Shown: positions 16,491 through 27,223, counted from the stretch's first letter. The stretch: DNA of 64,000 bases from Pseudomonadota bacterium (GCA_021846965.1 JAJZWA010000004.1:52665-116664); one strand, 5' to 3'. Program-made: numbers and translations. The notes: generated by a model from the sequence alone, not told the origin.

Positions 16491-18611
16491 ATGATGACGC
16501 ACAAACGTCTTCCCCTATTCGATTCCGCGCTGATCGGGCCGGCGATCCTGGACTCCTTTCGCAAGCTCGACCCGCGGGTTCAGTTCCGCAACCCGGTGAT
16601 GTTCGTGGTCTATGTCGGCAGTCTGCTGACCACCGGGCTGTGGCTGCAGGCGCTGCACGGAGGCGGCGAGGCGCCGAGCGGCTTCATCCTGGCCGTCACG
16701 GTGTGGCTGTGGTTCACCGTGCTGTTCGCCAATTTCGCGGAGGCGCTGGCCGAAGGCCGCAGCAAGGCGCAGGCGGCGAGCCTGCGCGGAACCCGCAGCG
16801 CGACCAAGGCGAAGAAGCTGAGCGCGTCTTCGGAGCGGCCGTCCGGTGCGCGGGGCGAGGCAGCCGAGCAGACGGGCCCTCGCTACGGCTCGCCGTGGAC
16901 CCTGGTCGACGGCGACGACCTGCGCAAGGGCGACGTCGTGGTCGTGCTGGCCCACGAGGTGATTCCCTGCGACGGCGAGGTCATCGAGGGCGCGGCCACG
17001 GTCGACGAGAGCGCGATCACCGGCGAGTCGGCTCCGGTGATCCGCGAGTCGGGAGGCGACTTCTCGTCGGTCACGGGCGGCACCACGGTGCTGTCCGACT
17101 GGATCGTCGTGCGCTGCACGACCAACCCCGGCGACTCCTTCCTCGACCGCATGATCGCGCTGGTCGAGGGCGCCAAGCGCCGCAAGACCCCGAACGAGAT
17201 CGCGCTGACCATCCTGCTGGTGGCCCTCACCGTGATCCTGCTGGCCGCCACCGTCACGCTGCTGCCGTACTCGATCTATTCGGTCAAGGCCGTGGGTGCC
17301 GGCCATCCGGTGAGCATCACCGTGCTGGTCGCCCTGCTGGTGTGCCTGATTCCGACCACCATCGGCGCGCTGCTGTCGGCCATCGGCGTGGCCGGCATGA
17401 GCCGCATGCTGGGCGCCAACGTGGTGGCCACCTCGGGACGCGCCGTCGAGGCCGCCGGCGACATCGACGTGCTGCTGCTGGACAAGACCGGAACCATCAC
17501 CCTGGGCAATCGCCAGGCCAGCGCCTTCCTGCCGGTGGCGGGCGTGAGCGAGCGCGAGCTGGCCGACGCCGCGCAACTCGCGTCGCTGGCCGACGAGACC
17601 CCCGAGGGCCGCAGCGTCGTGGTGCTGGCCAAGCAGCGCTTCAACCTGCGCGAGCGCGACCTGGAGTCGCTGCATGCGAGCTTCGTGCCGTTCTCGGCGC
17701 AGACCCGCATGAGTGGCGTGGACATCGGCGGCCGGCCGATCCGCAAGGGCGCGGCGCAGGAGATCGCCGGCTTCGTGCGCGAGCGCGGCGGGGTGCTGCC
17801 CGAGGACCTGAAGGCCCTGGTCGAGGCCGCGTCGCGCCGCGGCAGCACGCCCCTGGTGGTGGCCGACGACCGGCGGGTGCTGGGCGTGATCGAGCTCAAG
17901 GACATCGTCAAGGACGGCATCAAGGAGCGCTTCGCCCAGTTGCGGCGCATGGGGATCCAGACCGTGATGATCACCGGGGACAACCGGCTCACCGCGGCGG
18001 CGATCGCCGCCGAGGCGGGCGTGGACGAGTACCAGGCCGAGGCCACGCCGGAGACCAAGCTGGCGCTGATCCGCAAGTACCAGGCGGAAGGGCGCCTGGT
18101 GGCCATGACGGGCGACGGCACCAACGACGCGCCGGCGCTGGCGCAGGCCGACGTGGCGGTGGCCATGAACAGCGGAACGCAGGCGGCGCGCGAGGCGGGA
18201 AACATGGTCGACCTCGACTCCAACCCCACCAAGCTGATCGAGGTGGTGGAAATCGGCAAGCAGATGCTCATGACCCGCGGCGCGCTGACCACCTTCAGCA
18301 TCGCCAACGACGTCGCGAAGTACTTCGCGATCATTCCGGCGATTTTCATCGGCACCTACCCGCAGCTGGGCGCGCTCAACGTGATGCACCTGGCGACCCC
18401 GGACTCGGCGATTCTCTCGGCGGTGATTTTCAACGCCCTGATCATCGTGTTCCTGATCCCGCTGGCGCTCAAGGGCGTTCGCTTCCGTGCGCTGTCGGCC
18501 TCGGTGCTGTTGCGCAACAACCTTCTGATCTACGGCGTGGGCGGGCTCATCCTTCCGTTTTTCGGCATCAAGGCGATCGACCTGCTGCTGAACGCGCTTC
18601 ACCTGGTTTGA
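16491..18611 (+). CDS. kdpB: K+-transporting P-type ATPase subunit B
   Basis: [55 protein letters not shown]. Confidence 0.98.
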   Translation: MMTHKRLPLFDSALIGPAILDSFRKLDPRVQFRNPVMFVVYVGSLLTTGLWLQALHGGGEAPSGFILAVTVWLWFTVLFANFAEALAEGRSKAQAASLRGTRSATKAKKLSASSERPSGARGEAAEQTGPRYGSPWTLVDGDDLRKGDVVVVLAHEVIPCDGEVIEGAATVDESAITGESAPVIRESGGDFSSVTGGTTVLSDWIVVRCTTNPGDSFLDRMIALVEGAKRRKTPNEIALTILLVALTVILLAATVTLLPYSIYSVKAVGAGHPVSITVLVALLVCLIPTTIGALLSAIGVAGMSRMLGANVVATSGRAVEAAGDIDVLLLDKTGTITLGNRQASAFLPVAGVSERELADAAQLASLADETPEGRSVVVLAKQRFNLRERDLESLHASFVPFSAQTRMSGVDIGGRPIRKGAAQEIAGFVRERGGVLPEDLKALVEAASRRGSTPLVVADDRRVLGVIELKDIVKDGIKERFAQLRRMGIQTVMITGDNRLTAAAIAAEAGVDEYQAEATPETKLALIRKYQAEGRLVAMTGDGTNDAPALAQADVAVAMNSGTQAAREAGNMVDLDSNPTKLIEVVEIGKQMLMTRGALTTFSIANDVAKYFAIIPAIFIGTYPQLGALNVMHLATPDSAILSAVIFNALIIVFLIPLALKGVRFRALSASVLLRNNLLIYGVGGLILPFFGIKAIDLLLNALHLV

Positions 18612-18624
18612 CCCGGAGACTGCC

Positions 18625-19215
18625 ATGCTGCGCATGTTGCGACCCGCGATCGTCCTGTTCGCAGGCTTCACCTTGCTGACCGGCCTGATCTATCCCTTGC
18701 TGGTGACCGGAGTGGCCGGGGCACTGTTCCCGTGGCAGGCCGGGGGCTCGGTGCTGGCGTTGCGGGGCAAGCCCGTCGGCTCGAGCCTGATCGGCCAGTC
18801 CTTCACCGCCCCCGGGTACTTCTGGGGACGACCCTCGGCGACCTTGCCGCAGCCCTACAACGGCCTGGCCTCCGGCGGCTCCAACCTGGGCCCGAGCAAT
18901 CCCGCGGAACTCGCCGCGGTGAAGGCCGAGGTCGAGGCCCTGCGCGCCGCCGATCCGGCCGACGCGAAGCGCGCGGTTCCGGTCGACCTGGCGACCGCCT
19001 CGGGCTCCGGACTCGACCCCGACATCAGCCTGGCCGCGGCGCAGTACCAGGTGGCGCGGGTCGCGCAGGCTCGCCATCTGTCGCCCCAGCAGGTGCGCCG
19101 GATGGTGGAAAGCCATGCCCGGCGGCCCTGGCTGGGGCTGTTCGGCGAGCCGCGGGTCAATGTGCTGGAGCTGAACCTGGCGCTCGACGGGGTCGTGCCG
19201 ACGCGGCTTCGCTGA
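18625..19215 (+). CDS. kdpC: K+-transporting ATPase subunit C
   Basis: FTLLTGLIYPLLVTG, GSSLIGQSFTAPGYFWGRPSAT, ATASGSGLDPDIS. Confidence 0.97.
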   Translation: MLRMLRPAIVLFAGFTLLTGLIYPLLVTGVAGALFPWQAGGSVLALRGKPVGSSLIGQSFTAPGYFWGRPSATLPQPYNGLASGGSNLGPSNPAELAAVKAEVEALRAADPADAKRAVPVDLATASGSGLDPDISLAAAQYQVARVAQARHLSPQQVRRMVESHARRPWLGLFGEPRVNVLELNLALDGVVPTRLR

Positions 19216-19291
19216 GCACGCCCAGGCACAATGCGTGCCGGGGGACGCTCCCCGGGCGCGCGGCGCGGCCGGCAGGACCCCAGCCCATCCG

Positions 19292-22036
19292 ATGACCGAC
19301 GACGACCGCCCCGATCCGGACGCCCTGCTGCGCGAAGTCGAGCAGCAGGAGCAGCAGGCGCTGAGAGGCAAGCTGAAGATCTTCTTCGGCGCCTCTCCGG
19401 GCGTGGGCAAGACCTACGCGATGCTGGCGGCGGCGCAGCAACTGCGCGCCAAGAGCGTCGACGTGGTGTGCGGAGTGGTCGAGACCCACGGCCGCCAGGA
19501 GACCCAGCGCCTGCTGGAGGGGCTGGAAGTCCTGCCGCGCATGCAACTTGGGCCGGCGACGCGCAGGGTCGCCGAGTTCGACCTCGCCGGCGCGCTGCGC
19601 CGCCGTCCGGGCGTGCTGCTGGTCGACGAACTCGCCCACAGCAATGCCCCGGGCAGCCGCCACCCCAAGCGCTGGCAGGACGTGGAGGAGCTGCTGGCCG
19701 CCGGCATCGACGTGTACACGACACTCAACGTCCAGCACCTGGAGAGTGTGAGCCACATCGTGGCCAGCATCGCCGAGGTGCCGGTGCGCGAGACCGTGCC
19801 GGACAGCCTGCTCCAGGAAGCGGCCGAGGTCGTGCTGGTCGACCTGCCGCCCGACGAATTGCTGCAGCGCCTGCGCGAAGGCAAGGTCTACGTCGCCGGG
19901 CAGGCGGCGCGCGCGCTGAAGCATTTTTTCCGCAAGGGCAACCTGCTGGCGCTGCGCCAGCTCGCGCTGCGCCTGACCGCCGAGCGCGTCGACAGCCAGA
20001 TGCGCAGCTACCGCAGCACCCAGGTGGGCGGCGCGGTGTGGAGCGCTTCCGAAGCCCTGCTCGTCTGCGTGGGGCCCGACAACGGGCCGGGCCTGGTACG
20101 CGCCGCCGCGCGCCTGGCCGAGGCGCTGCACGCGCGCTGGCATGTGGTCTACGCCGAGACGCCCCCGCTGCAGAAGCTTCCCGAGGCGCGGCGCTCGGCC
20201 ATCCTCGGGCTGCTCCAGCTCGGCCGCGACCTCGGCGCGCACACCGCGGTGCTGGCGGGGCAGCAGGCTGCCGCCGAGGTGCTGGCCTATGCGCGCACGC
20301 ACAACCTCAACCGCGTGCTCATGGCGCGCCATCGCGGTCGCCGCTGGTGGCGCGAACTCGTGCAGGGCTCCTTCGCGCGTGCGCTGGGCAGGCTCGCGCC
20401 GGACCTCGACCTGATCCTGCTCGCGCCGGAGTCCGATGCCAAGGCGGCGTCCGCGGGCGCGGCGGGCGCTTCGGCCGAGTCGCCGCCCCTGCCATGGCGG
20501 GACTATGCCTGGGCGCTGGCCGGCAGCGCGGCGGTGACCCTGCTGGCCAGCCCGCTGCTCGGCTACTTCGAATTGTCGAACATGGTCATGCTGTTCCTGG
20601 CCGGGGTGGTGCTCACCGCCTGGCGCCTGGGACGCGGGCCGGCGGTGCTGGCGGCCTTCGTCAACGTGCTGGCCTTCGACTTCTTCTACGTGCCGCCGCG
20701 CTTTTCCTTCGGCGTCAGCGACGTGCAGTACGTGTTCACCTTCAGCGTCATGCTCGGGGTGGGCCTGCTCATCGGCCATCTCACCTCCGGCCTGCGCTAC
20801 CAGGCGCGGGTGGCCAATCTGCGCGAAAGCCGCGCGCGCGACCTGTACGCCCTGTCGCGCGACCTGTCGGGCGCGCTCACCGTGGAACAGGTGGTGGACT
20901 TCGGCCTGCAATATGTCCGCAACGGCTTTCGCGCGCGCGCCGCGCTGCTGCTGCTGGACAACGACGAGCGCCTGCACGAGGCCGACGCGCCCGATCCTGG
21001 CGGGCGCATCGAGGACATCGATACCGACCTGGCGCGTTGGTGCCTGGACCATGAGGAAGCCGCCGGCATCGGCACCAATACCTTGCCCGCGCTGGCGCTG
21101 CTGTACCTGCCGCTGAAGGCCCCGATGCGCGTACGGGGGGTGCTGGTCGTGGCCCCCGGGGTGCGGCGCAACGTGCTGGTTCCCGAGCAACGACGGCTGC
21201 TCGACACCATCGCCACGCAGATCGCCATCGCGCTGGAGCGGGTGCACTTCGTCGAGGTGGCGCAGGAGACCCTGGTCGCGATGGAGGCCGAGCGCCTGCG
21301 CAACTCGGTGCTGTCGGCCCTGTCGCACGACCTGCGCACTCCGCTGACCTCGCTGATCGGCGCCACCGACGTGCTGCGCATGCGCGCGGCCGGCGAGGCG
21401 CCGGCGCTGCAGCAGCAGGTGGCGGCCATCGGCCTGCAGTCCCGCCGCGTGGCCAAGATGGTGGAGGACATGCTGGAGATGGCTCGGCTGCAGGCGGGCA
21501 GGGTGACCTTGCGCAAGGGCTGGCACTCGATGGAGGAACTGGTGGGCAGCGCGCTGCGCCTGCTCGACGAGGAACAGTTGGCGCAGCATCCGCTGAGCCT
21601 GGAGTTTCCGGGCGATCTGCCGCTGATCCAGGTCGACGCGCAATTGCTGGAGCGGGTGTTGGTGAACCTGTTCGACAATGCCTTGAAATACACGCCGCCC
21701 GGCACGCGCATCGGGGTCGACGCGCGACCGGCGGGGCGTTTCCTGCGGGTGGCGGTGTGGGACGAGGGGCCCGGCCTGCCGCGCGGGCGCGAGCATGATC
21801 TGTTCGACAAGTTCGCGCGCGGCCAGCCGGAATCACCCGTTCCGGGAGTCGGCCTGGGGCTGGCGATCTGCCGCGCGGTGATCGAGGCGCATGGCGGAAG
21901 CATCCGCGCGGCCAACCGCCCGGAGGGCGGAGCCGAAGTGGCTTTCGAGCTGCCGTTGCAGGCCCCGCCGGCGCTGGCCGGCGAGGCCGCGGAGGACATC
22001 CGGGATGACCAGCCAGCCGCTGATCCTGCTGCTTGA
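19292..22036 (+). CDS. kdpD: Osmosensitive K+ channel sensor histidine kinase KdpD
   Basis: GKLKIFFGASPGVGKTYAML; SALSHDLRTPLTSLIGATDVL; VGLGLAICRAVIEAHGG. Confidence 0.97.
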   Translation: MTDDDRPDPDALLREVEQQEQQALRGKLKIFFGASPGVGKTYAMLAAAQQLRAKSVDVVCGVVETHGRQETQRLLEGLEVLPRMQLGPATRRVAEFDLAGALRRRPGVLLVDELAHSNAPGSRHPKRWQDVEELLAAGIDVYTTLNVQHLESVSHIVASIAEVPVRETVPDSLLQEAAEVVLVDLPPDELLQRLREGKVYVAGQAARALKHFFRKGNLLALRQLALRLTAERVDSQMRSYRSTQVGGAVWSASEALLVCVGPDNGPGLVRAAARLAEALHARWHVVYAETPPLQKLPEARRSAILGLLQLGRDLGAHTAVLAGQQAAAEVLAYARTHNLNRVLMARHRGRRWWRELVQGSFARALGRLAPDLDLILLAPESDAKAASAGAAGASAESPPLPWRDYAWALAGSAAVTLLASPLLGYFELSNMVMLFLAGVVLTAWRLGRGPAVLAAFVNVLAFDFFYVPPRFSFGVSDVQYVFTFSVMLGVGLLIGHLTSGLRYQARVANLRESRARDLYALSRDLSGALTVEQVVDFGLQYVRNGFRARAALLLLDNDERLHEADAPDPGGRIEDIDTDLARWCLDHEEAAGIGTNTLPALALLYLPLKAPMRVRGVLVVAPGVRRNVLVPEQRRLLDTIATQIAIALERVHFVEVAQETLVAMEAERLRNSVLSALSHDLRTPLTSLIGATDVLRMRAAGEAPALQQQVAAIGLQSRRVAKMVEDMLEMARLQAGRVTLRKGWHSMEELVGSALRLLDEEQLAQHPLSLEFPGDLPLIQVDAQLLERVLVNLFDNALKYTPPGTRIGVDARPAGRFLRVAVWDEGPGLPRGREHDLFDKFARGQPESPVPGVGLGLAICRAVIEAHGGSIRAANRPEGGAEVAFELPLQAPPALAGEAAEDIRDDQPAADPAA

Positions 22037-22688
22037 GGACGAGGCCGAGATCCGGCGCTTCGTGCGCTCGGCGCTGGAGGCCGAGGGCTATCGCGTGCAC
22101 GAGGCCGAGCAGTGCGCGCGAGGGCTTCTCGATGCCGCTGCGCGCCGGCCCGATCTGGTGCTGCTGGACCTCGGACTGCCCGATGCCGACGGCATGGTGT
22201 TCCTGCGCGACTTCCGCGCCTGGAGTCATGCGCCGGTGATCGTGCTGTCGGCACGCAAGGAGGAAGACGCCAAGGTGCGCGCGCTCGACCAGGGGGCCGA
22301 CGACTACCTGACCAAGCCTTTCGGGGTGGCCGAACTGCTGGCGCGGGTGCGGGCCGCGCTGCGCCGGCGCACGACCGGCGAGCATGGCAGCGTGCTGCGT
22401 TTCGGCGACGTGGTGATCGACATGGCCAAGCGATCGGTGGAAAAGGGCGGAGCCGCCGTGCACCTGACCCTGATGGAGTACCGGCTCCTCGAACTGCTGG
22501 CGCAGCACGCGGGTTCGCTGCTCACCCACCGGCGCCTGCTGCAGGCGCTCTGGGGCCCGCATGCGCTGGACAACGAGCACTACGTGCGGGTGTACATGGG
22601 GCGCCTGCGCCACAAGCTGGAGGACCAGCCCGCGCGGCCCCGGCACCTGCTCACGGAAAGCGGCGCGGGCTACCGCCTGGTGCCGTGA
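22005..22688 (+). CDS. kdpE: Response regulator KdpE (OmpR family)
   Basis: Receiver (LVLLDLGLPDADGMVF) plus winged HTH; start overlaps the kdpD end. Confidence 0.96.
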   Translation: MTSQPLILLLEDEAEIRRFVRSALEAEGYRVHEAEQCARGLLDAAARRPDLVLLDLGLPDADGMVFLRDFRAWSHAPVIVLSARKEEDAKVRALDQGADDYLTKPFGVAELLARVRAALRRRTTGEHGSVLRFGDVVIDMAKRSVEKGGAAVHLTLMEYRLLELLAQHAGSLLTHRRLLQALWGPHALDNEHYVRVYMGRLRHKLEDQPARPRHLLTESGAGYRLVP

Positions 22689-22718
22689 AGCCTGCGCGCG
22701 CGCCGGAGATAATGGACC

Positions 22719-23270
22719 ATGCACATCCTCGCCGTCGCCGGCAGCCTGCGGGCCGCCTCGATCAACGCCGCGTTCTGTCGTGCCGCCTCTCGGCTGGCGC
22801 CGGCCGACGCGCCGATCGCCGTGTACGACGGCCTGGGGGAACTGCCCTTGTTCAACCCGGACCGCGAAACCGATGCCCCCGCGCCGGTGCGGCGGTGGTG
22901 GCGCGCCGTCGGGGACGCCGATGCCCTGCTGATCGCCAGCCCCGAGTACGCCCACGGCGTGTCCGGGGTGATGAAGAACGCGCTGGACTGGCTGGTCGGC
23001 CAGGAATCCTTCGTGGGCAAGCCGGTGGCCCTGGTCAACACCTCGCCGCGGGCGCATCACGCCCACGACGCGCTGCTCGAGATCCTGCGCACCATGTCGG
23101 CCGACGTGGTGGAGGGCGCGTCATCGAGCGTCGCCCTGCTCGGCGTGTGCACCGGCGAGGCCGAGATCCTGGCCAGCGCGCCGGTTTGCGCCGGCATCCG
23201 CCAGGTGGTCGCGTCCGTGCGTGCGCATCTGCTCGACCCGCGGGCCCCGGCGCCGCGCATGGGGCTTTGA
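22719..23270 (+). CDS. NADPH-dependent FMN reductase family protein
   Basis: ILAVAGSLRAASINAAF; LLIASPEYAHGVSGVMKNALDWLVG. Confidence 0.92.
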   Translation: MHILAVAGSLRAASINAAFCRAASRLAPADAPIAVYDGLGELPLFNPDRETDAPAPVRRWWRAVGDADALLIASPEYAHGVSGVMKNALDWLVGQESFVGKPVALVNTSPRAHHAHDALLEILRTMSADVVEGASSSVALLGVCTGEAEILASAPVCAGIRQVVASVRAHLLDPRAPAPRMGL

Positions 23271-23407
23271 CAGGTCGCGCAGAGCCAGGGGTGTCACGGC
23301 AGTTGCGGTGGGTCAAGCCCCACCGGGCCGCTGTGCTTCTACAGTGATCCCCAGGGTCCGCGGGCCGGTGCGCCGAGGCTTCGCGGGCCGCATCGGGAGA
23401 TCGCGTC

Positions 23408-24280
23408 ATGCAGGCAATTCGTGTGTTGCTGGCGGCCCTGGGCTGCGCCGCGTTCGCGCTGGCCCACGCGGCCGCGCCGACCTTCACGGAAGGCAAGGAC
23501 ATCTTCATCGAGACCGGGGTGGAGGCGCCGGATCGCTCGCCGACCTGGTATGCCTCGATGGTCAACCGGCCCTATGCGCCGACCTTCGAGATGCTGGCCA
23601 CGCAGGGCACGCAGGGGCGTTACTACCCCTACACCTACCCGGTGACCCTGAAAGACCTGATCCGCTTCCACGGCCACGATTGCGAGGGGACGGTGCACGT
23701 GGCCAACGCCGCCTGGGTGGCCTTCAGGATTCTGTTCCCCGACGGCATCATCGATCGCAGCGTGTTGTGGGGCATCAGCGGCGACTCGCCCTGCTGGTCG
23801 GACGGCGTGGCCTTCCTCACGGGGGCCCGGTTGCAGTACGGCAACCTCGGCTTTTTCCGCGACAAGCGCTACAGCCACGCCATTGTCCTGTACCGCGACG
23901 ATACCAAGGTCGCCGTGCTCGCCACCTGGAAGGAAGGCATCAACAACATTCCCGGCGAGCCGGTGATGCTGCCGGGCCGGATCCAGTGGAAGCCCAAGGT
24001 GAGCATGCGCGAGATCGAAGCCTTGAAGGCCGTGGTGAAGTCGGCCGGCGGCGAGCCCACGCCCTACCAGGTCGACCAGATGCGCTACCAGCAATGGGAG
24101 CAGGTCAACGACATCCTGGACCACCCGCTCACGGACAGCTACAGCGCCCGGATCCTTCCCGATTTCCAGTGGGCGCAATGGGTCGATCCGGCCAGGACGG
24201 TGCAGCACACCATCACGCGCAGCGACGTGCGCCTGAAGAACTACCCCTATCGCAAGCGCCCCGTGGACAGCGGGCCATGA
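23408..24280 (+). CDS. Exported FmdE-domain-like protein
   Basis: Signal peptide MQAIRVLLAALGCAAFALAHA; RFHGHDCEGTVHVANAAWVAF...VLWGISGDSPCWSDGVAFLTGARLQYGNL. Confidence 0.72.
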   Translation: MQAIRVLLAALGCAAFALAHAAAPTFTEGKDIFIETGVEAPDRSPTWYASMVNRPYAPTFEMLATQGTQGRYYPYTYPVTLKDLIRFHGHDCEGTVHVANAAWVAFRILFPDGIIDRSVLWGISGDSPCWSDGVAFLTGARLQYGNLGFFRDKRYSHAIVLYRDDTKVAVLATWKEGINNIPGEPVMLPGRIQWKPKVSMREIEALKAVVKSAGGEPTPYQVDQMRYQQWEQVNDILDHPLTDSYSARILPDFQWAQWVDPARTVQHTITRSDVRLKNYPYRKRPVDSGP

Positions 24281-24753
24281 GCCGGTGGGGTGCCGACGGG
24301 CGGGGGGCCGTAGGCATCCATGCACCGGGCCCAGCCATAGTCGTAGGCATCCTGCGGGCTGAGGGCCGCGGTGAAGGCGTGCATCGCGGTGGCGCGGATG
24401 ATGCGCCCCTCGCGTCCCTCGGGAATGGGATGCAGGGTGTTCATCTGCTGCAGCCACACCCGTGCGGCCGAGCGAAGCTCGAAGCGGTTCATGATGCCCG
24501 CGGTCGAGGGCCGTGCCTGGAAGGCGCTGGCGCCCAGCTCGCCGATCGAGCGGCAGGCCTGCTGCACGCGCACTGCGTCGAGGTAGGGACCCGCCAGCGC
24601 CGTGCCGGGGGCGAGCAGGGCGCTGGCCGCCAGCACGATCGCCGTCAGCCTCGGGAACAGGGCGCCTTGCAGGGCCAGGAGCCTCGCGGGCCACTCGGCC
24701 TGAAGCGGTGTCGGCAGGCGTGTGGGCTGCGGGAAGGAGCGGAGCCTGGGCAT
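24247..24753 (-). CDS. Hypothetical exported protein
   Basis: Hydrophobic segment FPRLTAIVLAASALLAPGTALAGP; start uncertain; converges with and overlaps the FmdE-like gene. Confidence 0.5.
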   Translation of the reverse strand: MPRLRSFPQPTRLPTPLQAEWPARLLALQGALFPRLTAIVLAASALLAPGTALAGPYLDAVRVQQACRSIGELGASAFQARPSTAGIMNRFELRSAARVWLQQMNTLHPIPEGREGRIIRATAMHAFTAALSPQDAYDYGWARCMDAYGPPPVGTPPAHGPLSTGRLR

Positions 24754-24882
24754 GGGGAACGAGCTCGAAGCTGCGGTTCCCCATTGTGCGATGCCAGCGC
24801 GGGCCCGCGAGCCCTCGTGCACACAGTGGCCGTGAAGCGCGCATCAGGCACCGATGAGGTGCCGATGAGCCGACGATCCGGC

Positions 24883-25449
24883 TCAGCCGACCTTGGCCGC
24901 CAGCGCCGCCAGGGCCTTGAGCTGGGTGGAGATGAACTCGCGCGTGGCGGGGTCGCTGAGCTCCAGAGTGTCGGCATGGACCTTGGTCGCCGCCTGGCCC
25001 ACCATGACCTCGGGCTTGTTGAGCACATGCGCGTCCAGGAACACCAGGCTCTGGCGCAGGTGGTATTGGGCGCGGGCACCGCCCAGCAGGCCCGGCGAGG
25101 CGGTCTGGATCGCCACGGCCTTGCCGGCGAAGGGCTGAGGCGTCAGGCGCGACAGCCAGTCGATGGCATTCTTGAGCGCTCCGGGCACCGAGTAGTTGTA
25201 CTCGGGCGTGACGATGATCACCCCGTCGGCCGCGCGGATCTGCTCGGCCATCGCCACCACCGGGGCGGGAAAGCCGCCGGCCTGCACGTCGGCGTCGTAA
25301 TGGGGGAACTCGCCCACCGAGCCGAGCCCCGCGATGGACACCCCTGCCGGCGCCAGCGCCGGCAGGGCGCGCGCGATGGCGGCATTCAGCGAGCCCTTGC
25401 GCAGGCTGCCGAGCATGGTGACGAAATGAAGCTTCCTGGATTCGCTCAT
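24883..25449 (-). CDS. NADPH-dependent FMN reductase / chromate reductase-like
   Basis: MLGSLRKGSLNAAIARALP; IIVTPEYNYSVPGALKNAIDWLSR. Confidence 0.93.
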   Translation of the reverse strand: MSESRKLHFVTMLGSLRKGSLNAAIARALPALAPAGVSIAGLGSVGEFPHYDADVQAGGFPAPVVAMAEQIRAADGVIIVTPEYNYSVPGALKNAIDWLSRLTPQPFAGKAVAIQTASPGLLGGARAQYHLRQSLVFLDAHVLNKPEVMVGQAATKVHADTLELSDPATREFISTQLKALAALAAKVG

Positions 25450-25535
25450 CGTGGGATTCCCCTGTTGTTGGTCCCGGTATTTCAGCAGATCGCGGGAATC
25501 CGCGCCGGGCGCTGCGCGGGCGCAATCCGCGCGGC

Positions 25536-26471
25536 TCAGTCGGGAAGGTAGGGGGAAAGCTCCAGCAGCCGCCAGCGCTGGCGCAGCGCGGCCGGTCGGT
25601 GGACCACGCGATCCACGTGCAGCAGCACCCCGCGCTCGGCACCGCCCAGTGCCGCCGCATGCTCCGGGCCCAGCACTTCGGCGCGGCCGGCCACGTGCAC
25701 CAGGTCCCCGGTCTCGAAGTCCGGGAACACCAGGCCGGCGCGGGGCTCCAGCAGCAGGTTGCCGAGGGTGTTGAAGTAGCGGTTGCCGGGAAAGTCCGCC
25801 CAGGCCAGGCGCTGTCCGGTGGCGTCCACCTGCACGAAGCCTGGCCTGCCTCCGCGGTGCGAGGCGTCGGCCCCGCCGCCTGCCTGCCCCTGCAGGGCCT
25901 GCGAGGCGATGAACAGGGTGTCGGCACGGCGCACCAGCTCGGCCGCTTCCCCCTGCAGCCGCGAGGCGGGCACCGGGGCGCGTGGCTCGCTGCCGGGAAG
26001 CTCCAGCCGCGGCTCGCGCAGCTGAATGTAGCGTGGGCAGTTGCCGAAGCTCTGCTCGACCTCCACGCTGAAGCCCGCGGCATCGAGATCGATCACGCGG
26101 CCGTTGACCCGGTTGCGCCGGCGCGTGCCGAGCTCGATGCCCAGCATGCCCACGCAGGCACCCAGGCGCAGGCTCGCGCCCAGCGGATCCTGCGGATGCG
26201 GCAGCGCCTGTACACGAAGGGTGCGCGCGTCGCGGGCCTGCACGAAGCCGGGCCGGCCTTCCAGCAGCCCGCACCAGGGCTGTCCCTCGGCGTCGGCGGC
26301 GCCGACGACGAGGAAGGGCAACTGGGCGAAGAAGGCCTGATGCGCCGGGGCCATGCTTTGCTGCACGATGCGAGCGCCGTGAAGGGCCAGCTGTTCAAGC
26401 GAGCCGGCCTGCTGCTGCAAGGCCAGTTCGCCAGCGTGGAACACACCTTGGCCAGGGGAGCTTTGCGGCAT
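25536..26471 (-). CDS. Pyridoxamine 5'-phosphate oxidase-family flavin-binding protein
   Basis: FLVVGAADAEGQPWCGLLEGRPGFVQ ... FPGNRYFNTLGNLLLEPRAGLVFPDFETGDLVHVAGRAEVL. Confidence 0.85.
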   Translation of the reverse strand: MPQSSPGQGVFHAGELALQQQAGSLEQLALHGARIVQQSMAPAHQAFFAQLPFLVVGAADAEGQPWCGLLEGRPGFVQARDARTLRVQALPHPQDPLGASLRLGACVGMLGIELGTRRRNRVNGRVIDLDAAGFSVEVEQSFGNCPRYIQLREPRLELPGSEPRAPVPASRLQGEAAELVRRADTLFIASQALQGQAGGGADASHRGGRPGFVQVDATGQRLAWADFPGNRYFNTLGNLLLEPRAGLVFPDFETGDLVHVAGRAEVLGPEHAAALGGAERGVLLHVDRVVHRPAALRQRWRLLELSPYLPD

Positions 26472-26486
26472 GGCGGGAGTCCAGGT

Positions 26487-27107
26487 TCAGCCAAGCCGGG
26501 AGGCCGGCATGGCGATGAAGCCGGGCAGGGCCTGCACCCGCGCCAGCCAGGCGCGCAGTCGCGGATAGGGTTCGAGCGAGATGTCGCCCTCCGGGGCATG
26601 CGCGGTGTAGGCGTACATGGCCAGGTCGGCGATGGTGGGGGTGGCGCCGGCGAGGAAGCCCTCGCCCTCGAGCAGCTCGTCCATGCGCGTGAACAAGGCC
26701 TGTGCGGTCGCGATCGCCTCGGCAGGATCGGTCGCGCGCCGGAACACCCGGACCGCGCGGGCACGCGCCGCTCCGAAGGCCAGGGGTCCGGCGGCCAGAG
26801 AGAGCCAGCGCTGCACCCGCGCCGCGCCGACGGGGTCGCGCGGCAGCCAGGACCCATCGTCGTAGCGCAGGGCCAGGTACACCAGGATGGCGTTGGAATC
26901 GCTCACCACGGTGCCCGAGTCATCGATCACCGGCACCTGCCCGAAGGGATTGAGTGCCAGGAAGGCCGGCTGGCGCTGCTCGCCGGAGGGCAGGTCGATC
27001 TCACGGATTTCATGAGGCAGGCCGAGCATGCGCAGCAGCAGTTCGACGCGGTGGCAATGCCCGGAAAGACGATAGCGGTACAGCACGATGGGTTTTGCGA
27101 GGGACAT
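26487..27107 (-). CDS. Glutathione S-transferase
   Basis: YRYRLSGHCHRVELLLRMLGLPHEIREIDL...NPFGQVPVIDDSGTVVSDSNAILVYLA. Confidence 0.93.
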   Translation of the reverse strand: MSLAKPIVLYRYRLSGHCHRVELLLRMLGLPHEIREIDLPSGEQRQPAFLALNPFGQVPVIDDSGTVVSDSNAILVYLALRYDDGSWLPRDPVGAARVQRWLSLAAGPLAFGAARARAVRVFRRATDPAEAIATAQALFTRMDELLEGEGFLAGATPTIADLAMYAYTAHAPEGDISLEPYPRLRAWLARVQALPGFIAMPASRLG

Positions 27108-27204
27108 GGCGGGGCTCCAGCTGCAGGGTGGGTGGATCCAAGGCTTGTGCCGAGCATTGTGGCCCCGAAGGATCGTGCAATAAAGGGTCATGAATGCAAT
27201 TGAC

Positions 27205-27223
27205 TACGCCATAAAGCGGCGTA
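27205..27223. promoter_or_regulatory. Inverted repeat TACGCC-N7-GGCGTA between divergent gst and lysR-type genes; candidate regulator operator
   Basis: Perfect 6-bp palindromic arms in the divergent intergenic region. Confidence 0.45.

Noticed and set aside
16515-18671. Long minus-strand ORF (718 aa) opposite kdpB
   Set aside because: Low-complexity His/Gln/Arg-rich translation typical of antisense frames in GC-rich genes; the + strand encodes an unmistakable KdpB.
19157-21796. 879-aa minus-strand ORF opposite kdpD
   Set aside because: Antisense artefact of high GC; the + strand is a clear KdpD.
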